DNA from: Semisulcospira habei
Lineage: Eukaryota > Mollusca > Gastropoda > Semisulcospiridae
Assembly: GCA_036245525.1 (NCBI GenBank)
Contig: BTPG01000001.1
Span: 174,845,402-174,909,401, forward strand
Length of the DNA: 64,000 nucleotides
Reading direction: 5' to 3'
Under the pieces are notes generated by a model. It worked only from the letters and a program-made list of their open reading frames with translations, was not told the DNA's origin and did not search any database. Shown here one piece after another: positions 43,850 through 55,314 of this stretch. Position 1 is the first letter of the stretch. Each line of letters begins with the position of its first letter. The translations under genes and the position numbers were made by a program.

Positions 43850-45560
43850 ACGTGAGAGGATCTGGAACAGGCGAGACAAAGAGGGGGAGCTGGGCGTTCC
43901 ACCGCGTTGCAAAAAGATCAATCATGGGCATCTCTCAATGAGCGCCTATCATCCGAAAGAGCTCCGGCTTGAGTGTCCACTCAGTGTGTAGAAGCTGTCC
44001 TCGACGAGAGAGAGAGTCTGCGAGCACATTCAGGAGGCCCGGGATGTGCCGCGATCGGAGCTCGATGTCTCGATCTCTGCACCAAAGCAGCAGTTGGTAC
44101 AGGAGCATGCAAAGGGATGGTGAATGGGTGCCCCCTTGCTTCTAAATGTAGGACACCAGCGTGGAGTTGTCCGAGAGGACCAGCACCGCCTGGTGCATGA
44201 GGCGCGGTTCCCAGTGTTCCAACGCCCGGCACACTGCCTCCAGTTCCAACCAGTTGCTGTGTCTGTTCCGTAAGGATGGAGGCCACTCGCCCACAATCTC
44301 GTCGAACTCGGGCAGGAGATGCGCCCCCCAGCCCGACCGGCTCGCGTCTGTACACAGCGAGAGCCGCGGTGGGGGGGAGAGGTGAGGGGCACTCCCGACC
44401 CGAGCCAGGTGGTGTCTGCTCGCCGTAGGAGGTGTGGTCGAACCAGGGGGTCCACAGGAACGAGGTCGCCCGAGGACGGGCGCCAGTGGTAGTGGAGATG
44501 TAGCTGAATCGGCTGCGAATAGAGCTGGCCGAGGGGAAGCAGTTTCGCTGCGGCGCTGATGAGTCCCAGCAGTTGCAGCCAGGTCCTGGCCGGGCACGAG
44601 TCCGCGATGCACATCTGCTGCGCTAACAGCGAGAGCTTCAGTATGCGTGCTTCCGTCGGTCTCACCCTGTTCTGCTCGGTCAAGAACTCCATTCCCAGAT
44701 GGACGAAGGTGCGGGGGTTTACAAGGTCCGATTTCCCTTGGTTGACCAGGAAGCCCAGTCGCTGCAAGAGTGACATAAAACTGTCCCGGTCCGTCTCCAG
44801 AGTAGAAGCCACCTGGTTCCGCAGGAGCAGGTCGTCCAAGTAATTTGACATCAGACTGGAGGAATCCCACCGGGAGAGAGCCACCACCGCATCCATGATC
44901 CCAAGGGCTGAGGTTGAGGCCGAAAGGGAGCTCTCGGAATTGGTAGACTATCCCACGAAAGGTGAAGCGCAAGTATCGGTGGGACGCAGGATGTATCGGA
45001 CATGCAGACAGGCGTGGGCGAGATCCAGGCAAAGTCTATGGGACATAAGGCCACTCTCACCGCTCGCACCGTCTCCATCCGAAATGGAGGGGCCGTGATG
45101 AACCTGTTCAAAGCCAACAAGTCGATGACCGGACGCCACCAGCCGTCCGGCTTGGGAACTAGGAAGAGGTGGCTGTAGAAGGCTGGTGAGTCTGGACGTG
45201 CGACGACCTCCGTGGCGAACTTCTGAAGCAGGGAGGCGACCTCGCCGGCCAGAGCATCGGCTTTCCCGGAATTGGTAGGGGACCGGGTCCAGAGTGGCGA
45301 GCGGCGGAGAGGGTGCGGAAGTCTGAAAGATATCTGGAGCCCCTCCGAGATGGTGGCGAGTAGCCACGGGTTGTCGGGAAGCAGAGACCGCCACTCGTCC
45401 TGGAAGAGGGCCAACCTCCAGCCGACCAGGGGCTCTGGAACGGTCAGGGGGAGGGGAGGTCGAGGAGGCAGCGAGTCACTGGGTCCGCCCACGCCCGCCG
45501 GGGGCAAAGCGGCTCCGTGAGCCGCATCCACAGAGGAAGAAGCGAGGGGGGTCTGCGCCG
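43850..45560 (-). pseudogene. DIRS-4 reverse transcriptase and RNase H, broken
   Basis: The reverse transcriptase begins near 45450 (FQDEWRSLLPDNPWL). It has FLVPKPDGWWRPVIDLLALN, then changes frame near 45020-44900. It continues with MSNYLDDLLLRNQVAS (the YLDD box) and HLGMEFLTEQNRV. RNase H follows in a further frame with SLCTDASRSGWGAHLLPEF and LVLSDNSTLVSYI. The order is as in DIRS-3. There are several frameshifts, so no enzyme can be made. Confidence 0.85.
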
Positions 45561-46950
45561 CGCAGATCCTGAGGAGCTGGTTGCGAGGAGGGTCTGTAAT
45601 TCCGCAAGGGGTGACCCAAGGGCCTGCGGACGGAAGGAAAGCGGGAGGACTCCATGGAGGCCACAGATCTTTGGACGCCTCCCGAACGGACTGCCAAGTA
45701 GGGCTAAAGAGAAGGGCTCCCGCCAGGGGGGGCCTGTCGGAGCTGTATATTGACTGAGGCCAGAAGTCCAGTACACCGCCTCAGTACCATGTCCCGTCTC
45801 ATCAAGTCACGGGCAACACTCGTGTGAAGCCACAGGCGGGAGCGCATCGGGCCTGTGAATGCCTCTCTTGTGGGTGTGTCTCGGTCTGGCTGCGTCCAGC
45901 TGAGAGGGGCCGTCCCTGTGTCTGTAAGCTTCGATCCCCAACTCGGGGGGGGTGGGGGGGGGGGGGGGGGCGTGAACAGTCAGGGAGTGACCAAACTTGT
46001 CAGTAGCGGTCAGTTTTCGTGCAGACAGCCCTCCAATGTCCGATAAAGCCCGCTTGCGAGGTCTCGGGGGGGGGGGGGCGGTAGACACAGCAGCGGAAGT
46101 CACGGTAGCCACGGGGAGAGGAGTCATACTGCGGTAGGCAAGGGTCGGTCCCGTCGATAAAAGTCCCAGAAAAGGGACCAGTGTTGCTCCTTCCAAGAGT
46201 CACAACTCCGGCAAGGTCGGAAAGAGGAGCAGCCCGAACAGAGTAGGCATAGGCCATGACTGTCGCTAGGTCACTGGAATCCCCAGCAGGCTGGGCATGA
46301 ACGCAGCTGAGCACCGCAACAGACCAACAGAGCACATGAACGTAAGAGCCCCGAAGCGAAAGTCTGTAAATTCGTAACTCTCCTGAGCTGTGCATTCCCC
46401 ATTTATTATGTTTTAAAATTCTTGACATCTATGGGGTTCGAACTTTGTGTCGATAAAAGTACCACTGTGCCATCGCAGTACCTATCCCACACTAGGAAGG
46501 GGTGGTAAGGATGCAAGCACAACCACCGCACGGCGCATGTCGCACGGCGCGTGATGGCACGAAAAATGCCCGGACAAAATTCGTACATTTCCCGAGCTGT
46601 GGTATTGATGTGTCCTATGTATTATTAATCCTAACTAGGACGGGAGGAAAGGAAAACAGTGTCACTCGCCATGCGGTGGCGATAGAAAGAACACCACGAG
46701 GCCGGAGACCGTCCGCCATGGCCGACGACTTGGGCGCCAACAAGACCTTACCTCATTGAAGTCTCTAAAGGAAGAGAGAGAGCTTCAGAAGAAAAAAAAA
46801 AACAGAGGAATCCTTCAGGCAAGGCCACCACCCACAACCAGTCTGTCGAAGAATTCTGAAACAGGCGAAGAGAATCAGCGTAACCACACAATAATCACAA
46901 CGGCAAAACGGTGCAACCGAACGGAAGGCAGCTAAGTGTGAATCTGGTGG
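45561..46950 (-). pseudogene. DIRS-4 gag remnant and G-rich stretch
   Basis: Near 45810-45700 the minus strand reads MRRDMVLRRC and NIQLRQAP, which correspond to the last part of gag in DIRS-3 (LWRRDTLLHLC, TQLRQAP). Nothing else of gag is recognisable up to the right terminal repeat. G runs lie near 45938-45970 and 46064-46078. Confidence 0.55.
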
Positions 46951-47112
46951 GTCAGCCCATAGGGCATGATGGGAAGGGAGGGGAGACCACCCGGTGTTGC
47001 GTTTGATAAACAGGCTCCCCGGAGTTGCCTCTCCGCTTGTGCTTATTCACAAAACGGACTTAGGTGCATCTTCCTATCAGTAATGCCATCGGTAAGGGTT
47101 TTGAGGAAACAA

Positions 47113-47368
47113 ATGCCAAGGCTAAACTTTACCACAGATGACGGCGGATGCACGACAGATGGAAGACTACTCACCCAGTATATATATTTAATTCTGCTAT
47201 TGAACATGAGCTGCAGATTGCCAACAAACAAACAGCTCAGTTTGCAAACAGTTGTAAGGATGACATCCGCCTGAATTGATCTGCATGTGGCTCAGCCATA
47301 CGCGGATCAGTTCATGCTTATGTTCATCCATGGCTCTTTTTAATCTGGGAGATAACTATGCAACATAC
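47113..47368. other. Intron 4, right remnant
   Basis: Host intron sequence between DIRS-4 and exon 4; no feature seen. Confidence 0.5.
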
Positions 47369-47451
47369 CGACAAGTTTAGCCATATCCCCATCAACACAC
47401 TCGTCACAGTAAGCCCAGGGCAGCTCACCATTCAAATGACCCTGCACTCCA
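47369..47451 (-). CDS. KYNU: Kynureninase exon 4
   Basis: This 83-nt exon, with acceptor TTTTGTTGTAG and donor GTATGTTG, encodes GVQGHLNGELPWAYCDECVD and then GDMAKLV. A glycine codon at each side is completed by or shared with its neighbours. Kynureninases have a Gly-His ... Pro-Trp segment at this place, leading to the VGA of the next exon. It enters in phase 2 and leaves in phase 1, consistent with exons 3 and 5. Confidence 0.92.
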
Positions 47452-47795
47452 CTACAACAAAAAATCATACACAGAAGTCATGGGAGACAGTACAAAACAA
47501 TTGAAATGACTGAAAACGGCCCAGAGGCTAACTATAACTGAAATCCAAGGCCAGCAAGTGACATAAATTCTCATGAGCCCCTGCGTTCACAAGGGCTCAT
47601 GAAAATGTATGCCTCTTGCAGATGGAATGGACCGGCAGAAGGGCTGTTCTGTCTGAACGAACAAGATCAAATTCAGCTTCCTGGATTTTGTTAAAGCTGA
47701 AACAGTCCCTAGGACAGAAGACTGTCACCTATGAGAAGTATTAGAAAATAGAAGAACTCCAATGAGTAATGTCTTCTTGGCTGAACTTCAGTTGT
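47452..47795. other. Intron 3, with a CTCATGAG hairpin
   Basis: A hairpin (TTCTCATGAGCCC ... GGGCTCATGAAAA) lies at about 47565-47606. Related but decayed hairpins are at about 30175-30215, 61995-62075 and 62150-62215. Confidence 0.55.
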
Positions 47796-48010
47796 TTAAC
47801 TCATTCTACCCCATCACCGAAATCCCCAAATGTTGCCGTTGTCCTATGAAGACTGAATTGCAGTGCAGGACACAGATCGACCATGATAGTTCAAGGGTGA
47901 TGCCAGAATAGCTTGGCGCCCATAGGCGCCAAGCTATTCTGGCATCACCCTTGAACTATCATGGTCGATCAATATCTTGCTGTGGTGTGTCTGGGGTAGA
48001 AAGAGTTAAG
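47796..48010. mobile_element. TTAA-flanked foldback MITE with a 96-bp perfect palindrome
   Basis: The ends are TTAACTCATTCTACCCC and GGGGTAGAAAGAGTTAA (one mismatch). The centre is a palindrome at 47875-47970 with 46-bp perfect arms and a 4-nt loop (CATA), containing AGAATAGCTTGGCGCC. TTAA flanks suggest piggyBac-type mobilisation. No coding capacity. Confidence 0.85.
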
Positions 48011-48333
48011 AGTTATTCAGTGAATAAGATGATTTCACAAAGGAAAATTGGTAACAAATGAAAAATATTAAGAAATGTAAAAAGTAAAATGCTTTTAATA
48101 GTTGAATGTCCCTTGTAAAACCAATGCATGCACACAAAATAAATAAATAAATAATGTCTGAAAAATTGCTGTGCTCCAAAATGTCTGAAATGTATTGTCT
48201 GTGTGTTTGTGCATCATAAAACACCTCATTTTTCTTTCAGGCAGCTTGCTTTTATTAGAGAGACTAGAAATGGCTAAACAAGTACATTTTGTAAAGCTAT
48301 GACAGTATGTACAACCGTTGTTGTAGAACTTAC

Positions 48334-48454
48334 AGTTTGGCCCATTTCTCTATCTGTCCATTCATGACTCTCTGTACGCCGCGGGGGCACAAGCCGAGCG
48401 AGTTGCCACAGAAATAAACGCAGTCTTCTTCGCCATCAACAATGCTCAGGTCAG
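48334..48454 (-). CDS. KYNU: Kynureninase exon 3
   Basis: This 121-nt exon, with acceptor TCCTCCTTCCAG and donor GTAAGTTC, encodes DLSIVDGEEDCVYFCGNSLG, then LCPRGVQRVMNGQIEKWAKL. The YFxGNSLGL-xP block and the WAK end are hallmark kynureninase sequences near the N-terminus. The first codon is shared with exon 2 (A from exon 2, CT here) and the last with exon 4. Together with exon 2 it makes the front of the fold-type I aminotransferase-like enzyme. Confidence 0.96.
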
Positions 48455-48847
48455 CTGGAAGGAGGAAACCGAATACATTTAACACATGCACCCTTATGAC
48501 AACAAACTGTAAGACAGATATATGGTCCACATGCTTCATGCCTGGGATGAATTGTCAAGAAATAATAATAATAATAAATTTAATACAGAGTTTTTCTATA
48601 GAACCCTTCCCCACAGAAAAGTAAGCTCGAAGTACTGAACAACATAAACGGATCAAAACCATTTTTTAACGATATTCTGCTGACCTGTATTCTCTGAGTC
48701 TGTGTGTGTGTGTGTGTGTGTGTGCATGTAAGTACTGGAATATATGTGACCTTGTCTTAATTTTATTTCATTTCATGTAACCTATTAGTTGGATGTTATG
48801 TTAGTCACTAGTGAAATGCTTCATGCTCTTTTGAGGTTAAGCATAAA
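48455..48847. other. Intron 2, left remnant; TG microsatellite
   Basis: A (TG)n run lies at about 48702-48724 and an (ATA)n stretch near 48564-48576. No other feature. Confidence 0.5.
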
Positions 48848-49110
48848 ATGAATTTTTTTCTGAAATGTATTTTTTTGAAAAATACTTACCGATGGCATTA
48901 CTATTTGGAATACACTCTATAGCCTATAGATTTCAGTCTAAGCCAAGTTGTGTCCCCTACACAACTGGGGAGGAGGAGACTCGGGGGTCCATGCATAGGA
49001 GCCCGGGTGGCCTCCCCTACCACCCTATCCAGTCATGCGTCATAGAGCGAAAGCCCGGCAGTTTCACGCTTAGCCAAGGCGGCAAGCGGGGCAGGAGGGA
49101 GGGTCATCCG

Positions 49111-49200
49111 AGTAATGCCATCGTTAAGTATTTTTCAAAAAAATACATTTTAGAAAAAAATTCATTTGTTTTCTCAAAATACATTACCGATGGCATTACT
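49111..49200. repeat. DIRS-5 internal complementary region
   Basis: AGTAATGCCATCGTTAAGT ... ACATTACCGATGGCATTACT, reproducing the joined ends of this element. Confidence 0.9.
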
Positions 49201-49203
49201 ATA

Positions 49204-49636
49204 TGTGACCCGCCACCACGAAATGAGTCGTAATGTCCCTGACCCGATTTCCCGCTATTGGTGAAAATTGTCGGGTGGCATGGTCGGGTACATGTGCGGG
49301 GTCCCCAGTTTCTAAAAATCATAACTCTGTGACCAATCGTCTGATTTACATGTTATTGGCACCATTGAAAAGGGTTTTCTTTCTAGTTTCTTCTGATATC
49401 AATATATCAAAATGTCCAAAAAGTGACTTTAGACTCATTTTGAAAATTGTCGGGTGGCGTGGTCGGGTACATGTGCGGGGTCCCCATGTTCTATAAACCA
49501 TAACTCGGTGACCAATCGTCTGATTCACATGTTATTGGCACCATTGAAAAGGGTTTTCTTTCTAGTTTCTGCTGATATCAATATCTCAAAATGTCCAAAA
49601 AGTGACTTAAGACTCATTTTGTGGTGGCAGGTCACA
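49204..49636. mobile_element. TA-flanked MITE with internal duplication
   Basis: The ends are TGTGACCCGCCACCAC and GTGGTGGCAGGTCACA (one mismatch), flanked by TA at 49202-49203 and 49637-49638. That is the Tc1/mariner pattern. Inside, a unit of about 179 bp is present twice, starting TGAAAATTGTCGGGTGGC at 49262 and 49441. No coding capacity. Confidence 0.85.
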
Positions 49637-49742
49637 TATGGAAGAATTACGAAGAGGAGGCGGGTGCCGCCCCATTACCCTCAGTTATGTATACCCCCGC
49701 AGGCCCACTAAGGAACTCCCGATGATTTCAGCTAGGACGTTC

Positions 49743-51003
49743 CTAAGGCGCCTGCGGCACGCGGAGGGAGTGTTGGGCTGCAGAGATGTCGCCCACCAAG
49801 ACCAGGGAGTCACGCTGGCCGGATTGGTCACGGAGGTAGAAGCGGGTGAAGGTGGAGTCTGCACGCCAGCCTACTGCCGTCACAATGTCCTTTATTGAGC
49901 AGTTGCGGTCAAAAGCTACACTAGTTGCCACTGCTCGTACTTCATGCGCACAGATCTGTAACCGTCTGTCCCCGTCCGGGGAGAGGTCTTTGTAGGCCGA
50001 TCGAATCACCGACCGCAGCCAGGATGAGACTGTCTGAGCTGAAATATCTGGCCTGCCTGGAAAAAGTGGTAGGAACAGGCGGGAGCGACCGAGGTGGCGC
50101 GGCTTTGCTCGACGCAGGTAAATCTTTAGTGCCCGGACCGGATCTTGTTGCAGCGAACCGCTGGAAAGATCCGTTCCTCTGATCGGACGTATGGTCAGCA
50201 TCTGGGACACAGCTGAGGGCAGTCGATTCTTCGCCAGGAAGGACGGGTCGGTGAGCAGCTGAGCGGAGCCATCTGCTCAAAACTGCAAACACGCAGGGCG
50301 TACTGAGAGCGCATGAAGCTCACTCACGTGGGACGCCGTGGCGAGGGCCAAGAGAAAACATGTTTTCCGGGTCAAGTCAGAGAACTGTGCCAAAGGCATG
50401 GGTTCGAAGCGATCCGAATTTAACGTCGGTACCCAGGCGAGGTCCCACCGAGGTATGAGGGAATGAGAGACTGGACGTCGGAGTTCAAAATGAGCCATGA
50501 GGTCTGAGAGATCTTTGCAAGCGCCCGGATCCGGGAGGCCTAAGTGGCGGTAAGTGTCCGCCAGCATGGCGCGATAACCCTTGATGGTAATAGTCGCAAA
50601 GCTGTGGTCGTCAAAGAGCCACAGGAAGAATTCCGCCAGTTGGGGGGGGTAGTTAAATTCGTGGATTGGGGGGGGGGGGGGGGGAGCCGCTGGGTGGCAC
50701 ACCACGACTGGAAGACCCTCCACTTGCCTTTGTAGACCTTCCAGGTAGACAATCTGCAGGCTGCCGCAATCGCCGCCACTGCAGCATCCGAGAAATCTCT
50801 AGTGGTGAGGGCTTGCCGGACAACCTCCAGGCGTGTAGGAGGAGTCGCTCCGGGCACGGGTGGAAGAGCGCCTGCCGAGGCTGCTTGAGCATCGACAGCG
50901 GGGTGGGGAGCTCCAAGGGCGGGTCCGTAGCTAGAGCGAGCAGGTCCGTGGTCCAGCTCTTGGTCCAACTGAAAGGGCCACCAACAGGACAACCGCGGAG
51001 CAT
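49743..51003 (-). pseudogene. DIRS-5 tyrosine recombinase, broken
   Basis: The N-terminal part (about 50990-50540) has LEVVRQALTTRDFSDAAVAA and STWKVYKGKWRVFQSW. A poly-C run near 50669-50684 shifts the frame. The central part has LAEFFLWLFDDHSFATITIK and SHVSELHALSV (catalytic Arg). The C-terminal part (50210-49743) keeps HEVRAVATSVAFDRNC and TRFYLRDQSGQRD (nucleophile Tyr). A stop separates the last two near 50278. The motifs are all present but not in one frame. Confidence 0.88.
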
Positions 51004-51049
51004 CCCTGCAATTTACGTATGATCTTCAGCACCAGTACTGACGGAGGGT

Positions 51050-52917
51050 AGGTATACGCGATCAAGCCGTCCGAAGGGATGGAGAGCGCGTCCACTGCCC
51101 AGGCGAGTGGGTCCGGAACGGGAGAGACAAAAATCGGTAGCTGGTTGTTCCAGCTGGTGGCAAATTGGTCAACTAGGGGCGTCTCCCATCACGAACAGAT
51201 CATGTGAAAGATGTCTGGGCGCAGGCGCCACTCCGTGTGGAGAAGCTGTCCACGGCGGGACAGGGCATCTGCGACCACATTCAGGTGGCCCGGGATGTGG
51301 CGGGCTTGAAGAGCAATGCCCCGGTCCCTGCACCAGAGCAAAGGTCGTACAGGAGTATGCACAGGGAGGGCGAGCGAGTGCCCCCCTGGTTCTGGATGTA
51401 GGCCACCACTGTCGAGTTGTCCGAAAGGATGAGGATCTCCTGGTGTGTCAGCTTCTCTTGCCAGGTGACGAGGGCCAACCACACCGCCTTCAACTCCAGC
51501 CAGTTGATGTGTTTGTCCGCGAATTCCCAAGGCCAAAGGCCCGAGGTCGAGACAAAGTCCGGTAAGAAGTGAGCGCCCCATCCCGACTGGCTCGCGTCGG
51601 TGCAGAGACCACCGGGTTGGAGGGGAGTGCAGAGGCACGCCCGTCGACAACCACGCAAGGTTCGACCACCTCTGGAGGTGGGCCGGACTAGCGAAGAACC
51701 GGAACCAGATCCGTCAGGGTGCCAGAGGAGGGTCGCCAGCAAAGGAGGAGGTGGAGCTGAAGAGGTCGGGCATAGAGCCTGCCGAGGGGTACTAAATCCA
51801 CTGCTGCGCTGAGCAGTCCCAAGAGCTGGAGCCATACCCGGGCCGGGAAGGAGGTTCCTAGCTCCATCTGACAGGCGAGCTCGGCGATCTTCTGCTGCCG
51901 AGCCAACGGCAGGTGGACCAAGTTGAGGTCAGTTAGGAATTCCATCCCCAGATGCAGGAACTGCCGTGAAGGGGTGAGATCCAACTTGCCCGGATTCACC
52001 ATAAAACCTAGCTGGTGAAGGAGCGAGAGCAGCTCGTCCCTGTCTTCCTCCAAAGCCGTGGCGACTTGGTTGCGCAATAGTAGGTCATCCAGATAATTGG
52101 AGGCTGGACTCAACGATTGTTGCCGGAAGCTGCCTATCACTGCGTCGAGAAGCCTCGTGAAAACCCAGGGGCTGATGTTGAGGCCGAAAGGGAGGGATCG
52201 GAACTGGTAGACGATCCCTTCGACGGCAAAGCGTAGATAACAATGGGAGGACGGATGCATGGGCACGTGCAGATAAGCGTCCGAAAGATCGAGGCTGATA
52301 GCGAAGTCCATCGGCCGGACGGCTGCGCGAAGAGTCCTGGCCGTCTCCATCCGAAAGTGCGGCGCCGTAATGAACCTGTTTAGCGCCGAGAGGTCGATGA
52401 CCGGGAACGACGAAAAGTCGACTGTAAAACGACGGTGATCATGTCGAAAGACTATCTCCATCGCCGCCTTGCTGAGCAAGGCCGCCACTTCTCTGTGAAG
52501 AGCGTCCACCTTGAGCAGATCGTCTGGAGCCTGGGTCCAAAGGGGAGACCTGCGGAGGGGTGGAGGGGACTGGAACGACAGCTGGAGGCCTGTGGAGATA
52601 GTCGAGAGGATCCAAGGGTCATCTGGGAACAGCGAACGCCAGAGGTCGCTGAAGCGGAATAGCCGCCCTCCGACAGGAGACCCGAAAACTGTCGGCGGGG
52701 GCAAGGGGGACGGCGAGTCAGCGGGCCCGACCGCGCCCCGATTTACGGGCGCCGCGTGACCAGGAAGGGAGGGAGGCAGGGAGGGACTGCTGCGGGACCT
52801 CAAGGGGGCGAGCTCTACCCCGGGAGCTGCGGGCTGCACGAGAGGCGGGCCTGGAAGACAGCCATGCGGGGAGCGCGAAAGCGAAAAGTAGAGGGGGCGG
52901 TGGCTGGTCGCGGCCAC
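51050..52917 (-). pseudogene. DIRS-5 reverse transcriptase and RNase H, broken
   Basis: From 52917 down the frame has FSDLWRSLFPDDPWILSTIS, a shortened FSSFPVIDLSALNRFITAPH (part of the FLVPKPGGKWRP block is missing compared with DIRS-3) and NYLDDLLLRNQVATAL. The frame shifts near 51690. RNase H then reads LCTDASQSGWGAHFLPDF, INWLELKAVWLALVTW, LILSDNSTVVAYIQNQ and HIPGHLNVVADALSRRG across two frames. Confidence 0.88.
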
Positions 52918-52949
52918 AGATCCTTAGGTGCCTCCTTAACCGTCTGCCA

Positions 52950-54364
52950 AGTATCCCCAAACAGCTGCGAACCGCCAACGGGGGCCTGATGGAGCAAACA
53001 GCTGCGAACCGCCAACGGGGGCCTGACGGAGTTGCGACTTCACGGTCTTGGGAAGATCTGAGCAGAGTCGAAGGAGGGTGTCCCGCCGCCAAAGGTCACA
53101 GTTGACGGCCACCGCCATGGCGTTAGTAGAAGAATTGTAGGTGGCCCGGTTAGCAGCCACAAGGATCGAATGAATATCACGGAGCGGAGACAAAGCCTCC
53201 AGGTCCCACGTATCCTCCAAACCGCACAGAACCGCTTGCATTGCCATCTCCAAAAAACCAGAACATGCCAGGGAGTTCCGAACTAGTGACGCGATCCTGT
53301 CCAGCGAGCGAGGCCAAGCATTCTGGACAGCATTCTGGACAGACCGTCGCCCCCGCCCCCCCCCCCCCCCCCCCCCCCCGACCTGTATGATGGCTGCCGA
53401 ATGCAAGGTGGGAAGAGGGACGGCAAAGGCTTGCGAGTGTCCCACGTACCAAAAAAATTTTCCCCAAAGCTGTCCTGGCAGAGCTGTGTGGAGAACGCCT
53501 CCGTGAGATCCCAGAAGCCCGCTGGCTGAGGGAGCGACTTGCGACGTTTGGCAGAAAACTGCGCATCCACCATAGCGGAAGCTTGTCTCTTCACTGGGGG
53601 AGACGGCGGGCATAAGTCAGGCGGGAGAAGGGTCGAAATAAGTCGGGAAGCCTCGTCTAAGGAACGAATAGTCTGGGAACTTAGCGTAGGCCAGCGGACC
53701 GGGGAAGCGGAGGAAACCGAAGACACCGCAGAGTGGTGGGCGAGGGAGCCGGCTGGAGAGTCCGGAAGGAAAATCTCTGAAGCCGAGTCCCCTGGATGAA
53801 GGCTGAGGATGTCAGGATCGAGATCCAAACGCCGCCTGTTGCGCTGAGCCCAATGTTGGGGCGACCGGCTACGAGAGCGAGTGCCATCCGCCAGCGGCGG
53901 GCTGCCACGCGAGCGAGGGACAGGCGGAGCCGCACGTGAAGCCAGTAAGAAAGGGCGACGCGAAGAAGGAGAAACGGCGGCTGAACGACGTCCGGAGGCG
54001 AAGGAGTGCTCCGGAAGCCCCCTACCTGCCGAAGGGCGGGTCGAGGGGGGGGGGCTGCGAGAGTCGTCAACGATGCATTGGTGAGGGGATTGCGGGTGCC
54101 TGGGACCGCGCTCCAAGCTAACGAAGGGAGGCGGTAGGGGATCCCTGGCTCGCCACGCCCGCTCAAGAGAGCGCGAGCGGGGGGGTGAGCTTGTCAGCAA
54201 CCCGGTAGATCTGATCTTGCACAAGAGACTCTGAGTCGCGCCAGGCCCGTTTAGAAGAATCGGAGCGGGGAGGGAGCAACAAAGGCGCTCGCAGGCCACG
54301 CTCAGCCGAAACGGTGCGTGGGGGAACGTGTCCAAGTCTCGCCGGGACCGTCCAGAAGGATCGC

Positions 54365-54399
<35 letters not shown>

Positions 54400-54771
54400 G
54401 TGTGTATGCGTCGCGCCGGGCCCGCCCGGAAGCTTCGAGGCGGGGGAGGGGGGGGGGGGGGGGGGGCAGAGTGTGTACGTGTCGCGCCGGGCCCGCCCGC
54501 AAGCTTCGAGGCGGGGGGAGGGGGGGTGGGGGACCTATATGTGGCTCGCCGGGCCTGCTCAGATAGTTCGGAGCGGGGGAGGCGGCACATCTATGGCTCT
54601 CGTGTCACACTCAGACGAATCGGAGCATGAGGGAGAGCATCTTTTCTTATTAACTCTTTCTCTCTATCTCTTCTTCTCTTTAGTACTGAGCTTGAGCAAA
54701 TCTCGCCGGGCCCGCTCGGAAGAATAGGAGTGGGGGGGGCGTGGACATATGCCCGCTCAGACAATTCGGAG

Positions 54772-54803
<32 letters not shown>

Positions 54804-55314
54804 GTAAAACTAAGGCGCTCGGGCCACGCTCGGAAGAGATGGAGTGTGGGGGGCGCGACCCTAACACTCGCCTGCCCTGCTTGGAAGCCTGAGAGGGGGG
54901 AGGGAGCATGTGTGTGGTTACTGTAGAAGAGGGTGACTTACCTGCAAGTCTGACTGCCCGAACGACGGAACGAAGGGGCGCCCTACGAGGAAACGGAACG
55001 ACGACCTCCTGCGGGGAAGACCGGGGAGTCTGCTGGGGCCGAGACGGGCGGTCGCGGCGGTAGAAGTCCCAGAGGTGAGACCACCGGTCCTCTCTCCAGT
55101 CGGCACACACGACACAAGTCCTGTCCGAAGAGCAGCCCAAGCACGGGAGGCAGGCGTCGTGCGTGTCCGAGGGCCACTGGAATCCCCACAAAGCTGGCAG
55201 GTTCTCAGCCGGGAGGAAGCCATAACGTCCGTCACACACAGTCCGCCGGGAAAAAGTCACTGAAGAGTCTAGAACCCAGGCCGAAAGCAAACGAAGAAGT
55301 GTCCCGTAAGTCAC
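52950..55314 (-). pseudogene. DIRS-5 gag-like protein, broken
   Basis: The N-terminal part (about 55235-54980) has the cysteine module FQWPSDTHDACLPCLGC, CVVCADWREDRWSHLWDFYR. The repeat-rich middle (about 54900-54150) is full of poly-G on the plus strand (Pro runs in gag) at about 54370-54400, 54448-54466 and 54774-54802. The C-terminal part has MVDAQFSAKRRKSLPQPAGF, TEAFSTQLCQDSFGENFF and GHSQAFAVPLP. A further C-run lies at about 53356-53379. A 36-bp direct duplication near 52960-53030 (around AACAGCTGCGAACCGCCAAC) adds another small rearrangement. Confidence 0.8.

Larger units (their letters stand above)
30789..47112 (-). mobile_element. DIRS-4: DIRS element carrying a DNA transposon and a Maverick
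   Basis: The left end begins ATAAATTTTTCTC at 30789 and the right end stops at GAGGAAACAA (47112). Both have the ACCGATGGCATTACTGATAGG-type block, in inverted orientation. The left terminal repeat is split by a 1.5-kb DNA transposon (30941-32466). The body is split 23 bp after the internal complementary region by the Maverick (32679-42413). Without these the element is about 5.1 kb. Its recombinase, RNase H and reverse transcriptase can be followed on the minus strand from 42480 to 45560; gag is nearly all deleted. It fills intron 4 of KYNU in the sense direction. Confidence 0.9.
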
